A DNA stretch of 64,000 nucleotides. Source: Thuidium tamariscinum. Its lineage: Eukaryota; Streptophyta; Bryopsida; Hypnales; Thuidiaceae. The position numbers were made by a program, and so were the translations under genes. Numbering within the stretch: position 1 is the stretch's first letter; each line of letters starts with the position of its first letter. Of this stretch, positions 45,106-56,600 are shown one piece after another. The notes below the pieces were generated by a model that did no database searches, was not told where the DNA came from, and worked only from the letters and a program-made list of their open reading frames with translations. Location: NCBI GenBank assembly GCA_947034885.2, contig OX344755.2, positions 22,017,052-22,081,051 of the forward strand, written 5' to 3'.

Positions 45106-46227
45106 ACGCTAGAGATTTGTAAGACGCAAATTGGCCTTCCTGATTATCATCATTTCAGAATGATGCACACCATGACTTGTCTTAACTTCTGCAAGAAAGG
45201 GCGGTGCAAAAGGAAAGCCGGGTCCTGTGAAATATTGCGATCGATCTTTTTGTGATGGAAGAGATAAGAACAACTGTTGCTCGCGTTTGGTGTGATAGTT
45301 AATTTCGTCCGTTCTGTTGGATTTCTGCTCGTTTTAGACAACGAAGTCGACCGGGCCCACAGATCCTCCACCTGCTTCGATCATTGATTTCGATTCCAGA
45401 CGTGTAAAACGCAACTTCCAGGCCTTCCTGTCTGTTCTGTTTTCCATTTCAGATGCATTCAACATATCACAGGCAAGTTATGAACTTGTCTTTGTGCACA
45501 AGGGGTGGGTGCAAAAAAACGCGGATGCAGAGGGGTCCCATTAGTTCAAAAAAAAAGGAGGGGGAGGTCGGGTCAGGCAGTTAATTATTGTGATGGATCT
45601 TTTTTTTGGAAGAGATTTAAACAGAACAAGAAAAATTGCTGCGCGCGAGCAAAGTGTGATTGCCAATTAATTTCGTCTGTTCGGTCTTTCTAATTTCTGC
45701 TCTCGTTCTAAAGAAACGAAGTCCTATCGAGCTCTGGCATCAGGCGCTTTTGGGGAGGCGCTTCTTGACGCTGGACGCGCGGTCCGCGCGGCCCAGCTGA
45801 AAACCCAGATCGCGGTTCGCCAACGTCCACAGGATTCTGCAGCCCTCTGGGCGAAATTGCATCATACGCTACCTGGCATTGAGATCTCCTGTATTTGCCT
45901 ACAGGCAGGGATTGAACCTCTATAATCTAAATCGACTCATCATAACTTGTCTTTCTGCACAAAATGCCGGATCCAGTGAAACTGTGAAAGCAGTATTGAA
46001 ATCCGGTTTTTATGCTCCTCGCAAATCATTGGGGAGCCATGCAGGTTAACATCTGTCACAATTCATAAAGGTCATAGAACTGTACTTTTCCATCTGTCAA
46101 TGAAATTGTTCGTTTGTTTAAAAAAAAAAAAGAGGTCTTAGAATCTCTTGACTTTGTTCAACCGGCCATATTTGTAAGGTAGATATACCCAATAGCAACA
46201 TCCATCGTTCAATGACATCTAGAAATC

Positions 46228-47052
46228 ACCCAAAATCCAAGCACAAGTAGAACCAAAATAGACATTTAGAATGAAGGTGCACACAAAATTTTTATATATT
46301 GAGTAATTTTTTCAATTTTTAAAAGTTAGTTTATTATTTTTAACCTACATCTAATTGGGTGTCTACCTTGGCCATTTTGGGGGGTTTTAGTCTTGTTTTT
46401 GACTCAAAAATCTAAATTTGAAGCCACAAATCGAACAAGTTGGAGATCTACTAACATTACAAGGAATGACAATGAGTTTTTATGAAAATAGCAACATGTT
46501 TATTGCGCACATAGGGTTAAAGTGACCTTCTTTTGCGCAAAGGCTATAAAGAAGGAAAAATTTTCTTAGAGGAATTTTTTATTGCAATCACTAGAAGAAA
46601 ACTACACTATTCATGCCAAAAATTGCGTAAAACTTACCAAACCTGCGTTTTATTTAACAAAGACTGTGTTGGGATTGCGTTGCGTTCAATGTAACGTGTG
46701 GAGTGGATTGTGTTGAGTTCTCCCTTCATAACGCAAAATTTTGCGTTTCAATGTGTCAATACAAAATTGAACAAGGAAAATGCAGAATTCAACAAGGAAA
46801 ACGCAGATTTTGTGTTAGAATGAAAAATTCCACATGACAAAATGAGACTTCAACACAACCTACTCCACGTGTTACGTTGAATGCAACACAATTTCAACAC
46901 AGTTTTTGTCAAATACAACGTAGTTTTCTTCTAGTGAATGTAAGCACAATCTTATTTTTCAAAATGAATTTTCTTAAAATAATTTTAAAATTTTTTTTTT
47001 GAATTAAAATGAAAAGGTTCACAGCCTCTTTTTCTGCTATTTTCTACTACTA
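46228..47052 (-). mobile_element. Family F element, inverted and damaged, holding a CACTA element
   Basis: In reverse complement this resembles the interior of 36952-37707 (shared words GTGTGCACCTTCATTC, CCAAAATGGCCAAGGTAGAC). The terminal repeats are not clear at either side. It is split by the CACTA element at 46589-46936 and lies head-on to another family F copy. Confidence 0.5.
46589..46936. mobile_element. CACTA-type non-autonomous element, 348 bp
   Basis: Begins CACTAGAAGAAAACTAC and ends GTAGTTTTCTTCTAGTG, a perfect inverted pair with the diagnostic CACTA/TAGTG ends. Flanks are AAT on both sides (46586-46588, 46937-46939), the 3-bp duplication expected for CACTA (En/Spm). The interior has repeated CAACACA / TGCGTT words, like subterminal transposase-binding repeats (inference). 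No coding region. Confidence 0.9.
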
Positions 47053-47054
47053 GT

Positions 47055-47864
47055 GGGTGGCTGCAAGAAACACTTGCCACTTTTCGTAGCGTTTTACTAG
47101 GGACTACATTATAGCTGATAGTACTACCAATACTACAAGTACTATTAACAAACTACCAATGCACTATGCTTTTGACACGTGTATTGGAGTCATGAGTTAT
47201 TGTGGCTATTGAATGACATTATCTTACATATTGTATTGTTTAAAAAGTTTGACAAGTGGGCAAATGTGGGATTAAAGTCAGATGTGGGAGTACTATGTCT
47301 ACATAGCAATACTTAAGAGCAGAAGACTGCAGTTTTTTTCAAAAAATACAGTGATCCGATTTTAATTCATAAAAAATCAAAAGTGATTTATTTATTTATT
47401 TTTAATTATGGTCATTTTTTCGAATCTCCTTATCATCACTTTCATCCAAAAAAATTAGAGTTACAATATTTTTAGAATTTGTAAATGTGCGCGCCATTGA
47501 GCTATATTATGTAGCATATACATCATACAAAAATAACTAAAAATTGGATTCCAAACCATATTCATAAGTTTATTAGGTGGAGGAACACACCACCAAAATA
47601 TCAACTCAAAAGCATTCATTCTGATTACTACGAATGTAGTGAATCCTTGTTCACCTAATGTGTGACAAGTGGACAACATTAATTTTTAAATACAAATTTT
47701 TTTTTCCAAAATTTAAAAAAGAATGGAACCCTTAAGCATGAAGTTAATTATCTCCAATAAAAATTTCAAGGTGAAAAGTTTTTGGATTCAAAAGTTAGAG
47801 AACAAAAGAAGAAAGTGGTTTCAATTGTGACATGAAATAGGACAAGTGTTTCTTGCAATGACCC
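47055..47864. mobile_element. Family F element, copy 7 (TSD TAGT)
   Basis: 810 bp with ends GGGTGGCTGCAAGAAACACT and GTGTTTCTTGCAATGACCC, flanked by TAGT on both sides (47051-47054, 47865-47868). Confirms a 4-bp target duplication for this family. Confidence 0.85.
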
Positions 47865-47868
47865 TAGT

Positions 47869-48199
47869 GGCCTCAGTAGTACTTTGTAGCAGTCTATAGA
47901 ACTGCATAGTATTGAATAATAGTCCAAATTTGTAGGCACTCGAAATCAATAGGCACAGTATTGATGCGCTGTACTACCAATATCGTTTATATAGGGGCTT
48001 CTTTTGGCCACTTCAATTGGAGGAGTAAAATGGACCCCTAGTAGCAATCATTAACAATTCCAGTGATGGATTAAGTGATTGAATTAATACTTCCTTTTTA
48101 TGTAGACAAAATAGTAAAAGGAAGTTGTCTACTTGCCTATTACTCTTCACTAATTTCTTCACATTTGAATATTTCATATCAAATGATACTATATAACTC
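47869..48199. other. Gene-free interval
   Basis: AT-rich sequence between a family F and a family H element. No frame or repeat boundary could be supported. Confidence 0.5.
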
Positions 48200-48505
48200 G
48201 CGAATTTTGTTAAAATGGAAGTATTCCATTAGTTTGATATTTTTTATAGGTTAAACCGGGCGATTTTAAATCAAAACAAGTCATAGATATTTGAAATCTA
48301 TATATATTGTAGATGTATTAGATTTGTATCTACCTAAGATGTTTCAAACTACATGGTCTAAAATCTAAATCAATTATAGATTTTGGAAATCTACATGCAT
48401 TCTAGATGTTTGAAAATCTATACCAGTCTTAGATGTCACTTTTCAATTTAGATCGTTGGGTTTGAAAAATGACATTTGGAATACTGCCATTTTTACGAAT
48501 TTTAC
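48200..48505. mobile_element. Family H foldback element, copy 1
   Basis: Left end GAATTTTGTTAAAATGG and right end CCATTTTTACGAATTTT are inverted. The interior is a chain of TAGATTT / AAATCTA words that can pair along most of the length. A second copy lies at 49998-50308. Confidence 0.65.
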
Positions 48506-48604
48506 CATATAAATATTTATTGTTATTGTTAAAAATGTACTACTTTTGAATATGTTATTTTTGTAATTGAAACTCATAAAACTCAATGTGTACAAATGGA
48601 TGCA

Positions 48605-48818
48605 CATTAGAGGGGATTTGAGGCCTCCAAAGGGCTGTTTTGGGGCTATTCTCCAAAACTATTCCCGTAATTGTTGGCCGTTGTCAGGCCATCATTTACC
48701 CAAAAAAAATGATGTGGCACTCTCTCGACCACATAGGATTCCTGTTCATGCGGTAGAAACTGCGTTCCTGCAGTCCAGGAACCCGCAGTCTTTCAATGGC
48801 CTCAAAAATCCCCTAATG
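48605..48818. mobile_element. Family D element, compact copy
   Basis: 214 bp with ends CATTAGAGGGGATTTGAGGC and GCCTCAAAAATCCCCTAATG. The subterminal foldback reads GTTCCTGCAG...CCAGGAACCCGCAGTC. The shortest member of the family; a 102-codon frame across it is accidental. Confidence 0.75.
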
Positions 48819-48849
48819 TCTAAAGAAACATCTATTGACTTTGATGGTT

Positions 48850-49052
48850 CACTACAAGAGAAAGAGGTATTTTAAGTAGTGTCCTAGACATCACGTCTTT
48901 TAAGTAAGGTTTTTTAAGTAAGGTTTTAAGTAAAATTTTACTAAAAAGACAGTCTTTTTAGTAAAATTTTATTTAAAACCTTACTTAAAAGACATTACTT
49001 AAAAGACGTGATGTCTAGAACACTACTTAAAACACCCCTTTCTCTTGTAGTG
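48850..49052. mobile_element. CACTA-type MITE, near-perfect 203-bp palindrome
   Basis: Starts CACTACAAGAGAAAGAGG and ends CCTTTCTCTTGTAGTG, with GTT flanks on both sides (48847-48849, 49053-49055). The two halves pair almost end to end: AAGTAGTGTCCTAGACATCA with TGATGTCTAGAACACTACTT, then TTAAGTAAGG and AAAATTTTACTAAAAAGAC units. CACTACAAGA ends are well known for plant CACTA transposons. No coding region. Confidence 0.92.
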
Positions 49053-49055
49053 GTT

Positions 49056-49997
49056 TCATTATAGAGTAATTTTCTTGGAGTATGGCCTAATGTATTGAAT
49101 TGTTAAAGCAACTTAATCTCACTATTTTGCATCATCTCATTAATTCAATCTTATGAACATTGTCTCTATTATTCTCACTCATAGTTCATCTAATTATACC
49201 AATAATATAAGTATGCCTTTATATTTTTGTAAGAATTATACATGCATGTGAATGTAAATAAAAAATAAGAGTCTTGAGTGCCATTCAAATGAGTGTCATT
49301 GATCCTTCATGGAAAAAAGAGACAAAATTTCATTGCTTTCGAGGTTGGAGTAAATCAAAATTAGTGTGGAAATATATCAATCTCATCTCAATTACCATGA
49401 TTTCAACCTCAAGCAATCACAAGTAGTGGTTGTTAACCACCAAGAGTACAACTCTCCATAGAGGATGTAGTAAAATGGTTACTGCATTTACTTCATCTAT
49501 TTTATATTTATTAAAGGGGCTTCAAGAAAAATCATGCAATATATCAGTGAAAGAAGGTGAAATGTTCTATATGAATCAGTGATATAGATATGTAAGTTGA
49601 CGGAGTTACCAATATTTATTATTCAATAAATAAAATATATTTTCTATCTTTAGATCAAATATTCGTAATTAAAGTGCCTTGAGATGAATGCATGCATGCT
49701 CAAAAGTCTCACTATTTGAGTTAGATTTTAGCACAATCTTTTCCGTTGCAGGACAAATTACATACATCTATATTAAATTGTTAATAATTGTTAGTCTATA
49801 ATTATGCAATCACTCTAATTAAGAATTAAGGAATATTAAGTTAAAAGAAGCCATGCCAAGCATGAAAAGCTTTACTATTTATGGACAATATAAAAAATCT
49901 ATGTCTTTTAGGAAGCAATTTTAGGTGATGTCTACTTGTTTTTAAATTAATATAATTAACATCAAACATAACCTAAAGATGTTATATTTGACATTAT
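49056..49997. other. Gene-free AT-rich interval
   Basis: About 940 bp with no supported gene and no clear repeat structure. Confidence 0.5.
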
Positions 49998-50308
49998 GGC
50001 AAATTTCGTTAAAATGGCAGTATTTCATATATGTCATTTTACAAACCGCTTAATCTGAATTGAAAGATGACATCTAGAATAGGTATAGATTTTTAGACAT
50101 TTAGGACATATATAGATTTCAAAAATATACAAAGCACTTAGATTTCAGAGCGTGTGGTTCGAAACATCTTAGACAAGTATAGATTTCATACATCTACAAG
50201 CCATATAGATTTCAAAAATCTATGATAGATTTAGATTTCAAACTACGTAGTCTAAACTATAAAAAATGTCAAAGTAATGGAATTTTTCTATTTTAATGAA
50301 ATTCACCA
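49998..50308. mobile_element. Family H foldback element, copy 2
   Basis: Ends GGCAAATTTCGTTAAAATGG and GGAATTTTTCTATTTTAATG / AAATTCACC, inverted, with an interior of ATAGATTTCAAAAATCTATG-like words. Same family as 48200-48505. Confidence 0.65.
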
Positions 50309-50876
50309 TCATTGTAATTGTTAACATCAAAAGAAGTAGATACCTAAAATTGCTTCACATTGTTTTTTTAACCATCTCATGGTGCTATACATAGGCACTA
50401 AATGTGTAATGGATGGTAGAGAATCCTTCCATATAAGACATAAGAGTAAATGTTCATCCTTGAAATTTGTATATTAAAAGAGGAGGTTTGGTCTTGTATA
50501 GTAGATTGACCTCAAATGAATACTTTTAATTTTTCTTAACCCCTAAAGGACCAATGTGCCTTTTTTAGCAATATAACTATTTTGGGCAGGTACATATGAC
50601 TAGAAATTTTCATATTTTGGGACCAAAATTTAATAGAAGGTGTGGGCGAGTAATATCTTTATAGCCCAACAATTTTTGTGACTTTTGATTGAATGGTTAA
50701 AAAGTTATTGTATGATATGTTGTTTATTTCTCAACTCGGGGTCTCGGGCACTTTGGGTAGATAGAAAAAAATCACTTTTATTGAAAAAAAAAAATTGAAA
50801 TTGGTTTTATAGATTTTTATAAAAGTGAAAAGGTTTGAACCATTCTACTTGAACTAATGAGTCAAAAATTATCGGG

Positions 50877-51713
50877 GATGCTATTTTGTGAGCCTGTGAG
50901 CATGAGCCCATGAGCTTGTGAGCTTGTGAGCCTAGAATTTTTGGTGAAATTTTTAGTGATTTTTAGGGCATGGACCTATTACCGTGCTTTAAGAATTTTG
51001 GGTTTTTATATCTAGTATCCCCTTTATGAGATTTGAAATTTGTGACTTTCAAAACTTTTTTTTTCAAAAGAAAAATTTTCAATTTTTTTCAATTTTTTTT
51101 TCAGTCCTTTTTTTATTTTTCAAATTTTTTTTGCAACTCCATCACCCTCCAAAATCCCTCTTGCTATTAAAAGGGGTTTGGAGGTAGAGGGGCTTTGGAG
51201 TTCTCAGAACTTTTTTTTTCATTTTTTTTCAACTTTTTTTTCTTTTTTTTTGACTTTGTTACTAGTTCATTTTTGTTGCGACTTTTCACCCTCAAAAACC
51301 TTCTCTCGGTACCGAGAGAAGGATTTCAGGGTGATAAAGTCGGAAAATAAATAAATAAATAAATAAATTTTCCCACGACTCTATCACCCTCACAAAAACC
51401 CTTGTTAGATTCTAGATTTTGAACCTCAAAAAAAATTCAAAAATTCAAAATTTTTTGGAAGGTATTGAAAGGCCCTTTAGAGATAGTAGGGTTTGAAATT
51501 TTGAAATATATTAACCACATTTCCACGGTCATAGGTCCACGGTCATAGGTCCATGGTCATAAAGCTGAAATTTTACTATAAATAGATTTTTTTTAAATGA
51601 CTTCATTTTTTTTTCTCTAAAAAATTCACAGTTTTTTTTGGTTAATTCTCTAGGCTCACAAAACCTACGCTCACTGCTCGCAAGCTCATGTTTTTAGGCT
51701 CACAAACTAGCGT
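50877..51713. mobile_element. Element with GTGAGC-rich inverted ends
   Basis: The left edge has GATGCTATTTTGTGAGCC followed by clustered GTGAGC / CATGAGC words (50885-50935). The right edge has the mirrored GGCTCACAAACTAGCGTC preceded by GCTCAC / CAAGCTCATG words (51650-51705). About 835 bp, with homopolymer-rich interior and an AAAT-repeat at 51345-51368. Superfamily unknown, and no clear target duplication. Confidence 0.5.
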
Positions 51714-52969
51714 CGTTGCAAAAATTATGAAGAGTTTTAGTTTGTGGGTAGTTATGGATTACTCTAAAATAAACTTTGAAGTCCTTTATTTTACTCAATT
51801 TTCAATATTTTTGGAAAAAAATAAAATTATTAGGTGTAGATTCTTTATTACAACATTTGAACCATTGGGATTGGTAAGTTTCAATTTCACAAATAAATTC
51901 TTAACAATTTAGTATTTTGAATCATTCACTACTGCTTTCTACTTACTATTTTTTTCCTATATGTTGTCCAATTCCAAATGATTTGAAATTTTTCAAGCAT
52001 ATAGTCAACTTGACTTAGAGAATGAATCCAAAGAAGCACTACCATTTGGGACTTTTTTCATGCAAATGTGAGCTTGTAAAGTGCAGCTGTCTAGATTTTC
52101 CCAGTGGAAAAAAAGGATTTTTGTAACTTTCAACACTAATATCTTGTAATCCACATGGTAGAAATTTCTGAAATTTTTTCCTCATCTTTTCAAACCAGCA
52201 TGCTATAAGATCCTACAACTACATGTGTCTAAAAAAAATATTTTCCAAATATTTGGTACTTGTGTTAGAAATGGCAGTTTTGGAAGGGTTTTGGTGAAAA
52301 TATAGTCAAAGAACTTTAGGGGTCAAAGTAGATGATTCACAGATTTTTTTTAAAGGATGGTTTCCATCGTCACCAACTTGTCCTCATAGGATTAAATTGG
52401 GATAGCCATGCCATTCACTTCAAACCAAATCATGACACATGGACCTATAATCATCATTCACTTCAAAACTTTCATCTCATTCCAAACGTTTTTACTGTAA
52501 ATAAGGGAGGAGGCTTGAAAACCACTCAGGCTCCAAAACCACTCAACTTCTGAAATGTATATTTTTGAAACATGATGCTTTTTGATCTTTACAGTAATGT
52601 ACAAGCAATGAACATTTGAGGGGGTGAAGCATGATACAGTGCTAAGGTACCCAGTTCTTCCTATAAATAACTGCTGCAACCCATGGCAAGCAATATCTTC
52701 AACTGCGTGTGTTTCACAGCCCTGGATCCAAGGTGCCCCTCGCCTTGCGTTGCAGACATCTCGCATGTTGAGTTGAAAGAGAGCTTACGTTAGCTAACTA
52801 AGAGTTCATCGTCACGGAATACCCTCTCAAGTTCCCATCTCTGCGGCACCCAGGTACGTAACCAAGCTGCTGGAGTGATTTCATTTGCAGCTCTCCCACT
52901 AATTTCTCATAATCACTCATTATCAGGCAATCTCGAATACTTCATCTGTGACTGCGTTTGTCAGGAGTT
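51714..52969. other. Upstream flank of P450-3, no gene seen
   Basis: AT-rich up to about 52640, then more balanced. Open frames at 51688 and 52332 are not conserved and have no domain. The part from about 52970 resembles the 5' flank of the other two P450 genes. Confidence 0.5.
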
Positions 52970-53607
52970 CGTGAACTCCTTTGCTCTTCGCTTGCGGATC
53001 ACAGATTGAGGTCGTAAGTTTCGTGAATTTATGGTAAGTTGACCATGGCATGGCCCACTCTGACTAGCTGCGGGTCCTTTCGGAAGCTCTTCAACTGATT
53101 TCTCTTGATGTCTCGCTCTGAGGTTTCACGCACTACGTGCTGTGTTTGTAAAGATGCATGGAGAATAGTTTGCATGACTGTGCGCATGTAACGAGACCAC
53201 ACGAAATGCGGCTATTCTTGCTTGATCGATGATGTGTGAAACATTGTTGTGTCATGTTTCTGAAATTAAGGAGATTCGGGCGTTTTTCGGAGTCATGTGA
53301 AGGTTTGTGTACGTGAGTGTGGTGAGATGAGGATTTGAATGGAATGAGAGTTGCCACATTCCGAGCCAGTACGGGAGAATATCGCTGTCCTGTTTGGGGG
53401 TTCGTAGTGGAAGAGTACTTCGAGCTTGGCTATGGTGAAAGTGGGGAGAGAGGGGAGTATTTCAAGGGGAGCCAGCCGTGGTTTTGACCTCGCAGTGGGG
53501 AAAGATTGTAGGTTGCGGATGTAGTTTAGTGTAGTTTAACCTTTCTACAAGCCTGTAACTGCCTCGTTGAGTTGATGGATTGCGTAACAGTTGAAGGCTT
53601 ATGATCG

Positions 53608-56600
53608 ATGCAGCTTAGCGATATGGCTTCGGAGGTTGTGTGGATGCTGACAGCGTTGGTAATCCTGGCAACGATCTGCATTGGAGTGTTCAAAGGCATC
53701 CTCAGTGACAACGTTCTCTACGGACGAGGACCTCGCGATTTCGTTCTTGACCGCTTGGCCAGGTTCTGTTCACTTCACCACTCACTATTATTTGGGATAA
53801 TTGGGTTTTTTTTGCCCCCGATGGTGCTTTGCCTTCACAGTAGGAAACTCTGTCCCAGGCTGGCTTTCAGCCAATTTGAGTGATTTTCTAAGTAGAATGT
53901 AACTACTTAATTTTTCAATCTCAGTCTTCTTTTTCATTTTTCACTAGGATTCCACCGAACTAACTATAGTACGTGTTGTTTGATACCGTTGGTACGGATA
54001 AGTTAAAATATAGAATTTTTGAATGCCGTATGAAGAACTCATGATTTTGTTCTGTGCGTGAGTAAAAACCGTGTGCAGACTTTTAACTGTTTAGGTGTTA
54101 GGCGTTGCCTTCGTCCCTAGATTCTGTTTCGTAACATTTACTCATGACAAAGGACCTTGTACATGAGAGATTGTTTACGTCCTTTTAAAACTCTTTCCGT
54201 GCTTGAACTTTGGAGACTTGCTCAAGTGCGATGCCGTATTCCCCGCCATTTTCATGTCTCAATCTCTGAATGATTGTTTGGATGTTCAGATGTGGAGATC
54301 CTTTTACCGTTTCGTTGATGGGCAGAACTTACACGGTCATCAGTTCGCCTGAAACCATCAAGTTCGTTCTTTCGACTGCCAGTGCATCTTTTCCAGACGT
54401 CTATCCCATTCAGTACAGTCGGCTTCTCAGTCCGGAGAGGTTTGCGGGTAAAAGGCACCTCCAAATCAGAAAGATTATACTTTCTGCCGCTTCAGGAGAA
54501 GGGCTTCAGAAGCTGTTCCCGTACATCAGCTCCTTTGCCGAGGAAACCGTGAAGTCTTGGGCGAAACAAGATGTGGTGAACTCGGCGGAGGAGTCGCAAA
54601 AGGTCAGTGCTCAACACGACGTTTTCTTCGAAGACATTCAACGTTTATGAACTATACTGCTGAGCTCTTGAATGCATGATTAATATGTGCTAGCTAAAAG
54701 TTCACCCAATTTGTTCAATGTTTGCCTTCAGCGCAAATTCGTATCATGTGGTTTTGGCACACGATACGCATGTTATCCATACACTGAAAATTTGAACTGT
54801 CTGCAGTTTGCATTTAATGCGGGGATGCACATTACTTGGATGAATGTCAAACCGGGCTCGGAGGAAATGGAGCAAATGAGGAACGAAATATCCCGCGTGG
54901 GACAAGGTTTGGCGGATTTACCCATCAATCTTCCTGGATTCGGTTTTCGCAAGGCATTGAAGGTGTGTTTTCCAGAGCATTTCCAGAGCACTTTTTAGTC
55001 ATTAGTCTTTCTAATGTTCCTAACACTAAAAGGGGTAGAACCGGAGGTTGCTGCAAAATTTGAAGACAATACTAAGTCTGCAAGTCATGAGTAGATCTTA
55101 AGTAGAATATCTATTATTTCCATGGAGGAGCGATTCAAGTTCGAACTTGATCTTGAAAATTGCGCGATATTCACATGAGATTTTAATCTTCAAGGTGGTT
55201 TGTGAGTCCAATTATGCACCTCAATCCTGCTTTCACAGAGTTTGTAAGCATAAATTAGGCCTCGATATCTTAAGTTGAGCTTCTTTGACAGAGGGGTACG
55301 TATATTCTACTGTGTCGACCAAATTTGATACATGTCTCAGTGATTCTTCGACATGATTCTAGTTTGAAAATTCTCAACCTGACCGAATTGGAGTGTTGAT
55401 GAACTAACATCCACCTCATGGAATTGTTAAAATCAGGCCAAACAAGTTCTCGTATCCCGCATTCAAAGGGAAATCTCGAGTAGAAGGGAAGCTGGCATCC
55501 AACACGATGACATATTGGGTGCTCTTATGAGCATTGGGGGGGATGAATTTCCTGATTATGACATATGTTGCGTTATGGTGATTATGATGTTTGCTGCTTC
55601 TGTTACAACTTCTGCTCTGCTTCCTTGGGTTCTGAAATACCTGGATAACTTCCCCGAAGTACGCCGACGTATACAGGTCAGATCTCGTTTTTCTGATAGA
55701 TTTATGAGGAGATGAAAAGCTTTCTAGACTTTTTTAGTTCCATGCTACACAAATTGTGTGTTTGTGGGCAGTTTTTCTCACTTGTTTTTGGAACAATTAT
55801 AGTCGAACTGATACCTTCATTTCCTAACTGAGGAAGGGAATCAATACAGACTGCTAAATAATTGCTACTTGTGACTTGGAAGATAACACTTGGCAGATGA
55901 TGTAGAAAGGTTGGAGCAAATTTCACGAGGACTAGTTTTAGTGCATAAAAAGTTGAGTTCAAAGCGTAGCGGCAAGTTAATAGGGTTTCGTAGTTTGATA
56001 ACAAAGTTATATTCATGTTATACTTCTGCAGAAAATTTATTTCAATCGAGTGCATGAAGAACGTACTTTTATAAAGGCATGTACAGCATCTGTTGCAGCT
56101 TAATAATTTCTTTCAATGTTGCATATAACTTTATGCAGGAGGAACAAGATTCTCTTCGGCAAAAGATGATTGAAGACAAGTCTTTCACCTGGTTCAAGCC
56201 CAAGAACAGCATGCCTTATACTTTGCAAGTATGTTGGCCTCTTGCTGCAATTGAAAATACTTAGAAAATTTATTTAGGAAATACTACAATCATGATGATG
56301 TTTTCTTCTTCATTTATTGTTTGAATGTTATTGTTGATATTGCTTGAAATGTAGAGTTTATGGTTTAAGTTGGTTTTTGTTGTAATATTCTTTGGTTGTT
56401 TCATGGAACTTGAAATTTGGCAATTTTTGCTAGTAATTCAACAATCATTTGGATAATGTATAGGTTATCTATGAGATCTTGAGGATTGAATTTTTTCTCA
56501 CATTTCCACGGCAAGCCACCCAAGATGTTGATTACAATGGTAAAATTTTCATTCTTATTATTTGTTTTGACTTGCTCTTATGTCATCAAATATGTCACAT

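Larger units (their letters stand above)
43487..46170. other. Repeat-rich interval related to 430-1400, with LINE insert
   Basis: Three diverged copies of one unit (44146-44223, 45230-45350, 45590-45715), each with a GGAAGAGA...AATTNNTGC...GATTAATTTCGTC pattern. A TCATCATTTCAGA segment (45145-45165) matches 1351-1365. Apart from the LINE fragment no coding region is supported; the 62-codon frame at 45505-45693 has no domain. Confidence 0.5.

Noticed and set aside
48567..48875. 102-codon plus-strand open frame
   Set aside because: It covers a family D element and the start of a CACTA element, with no domain and low-complexity composition.
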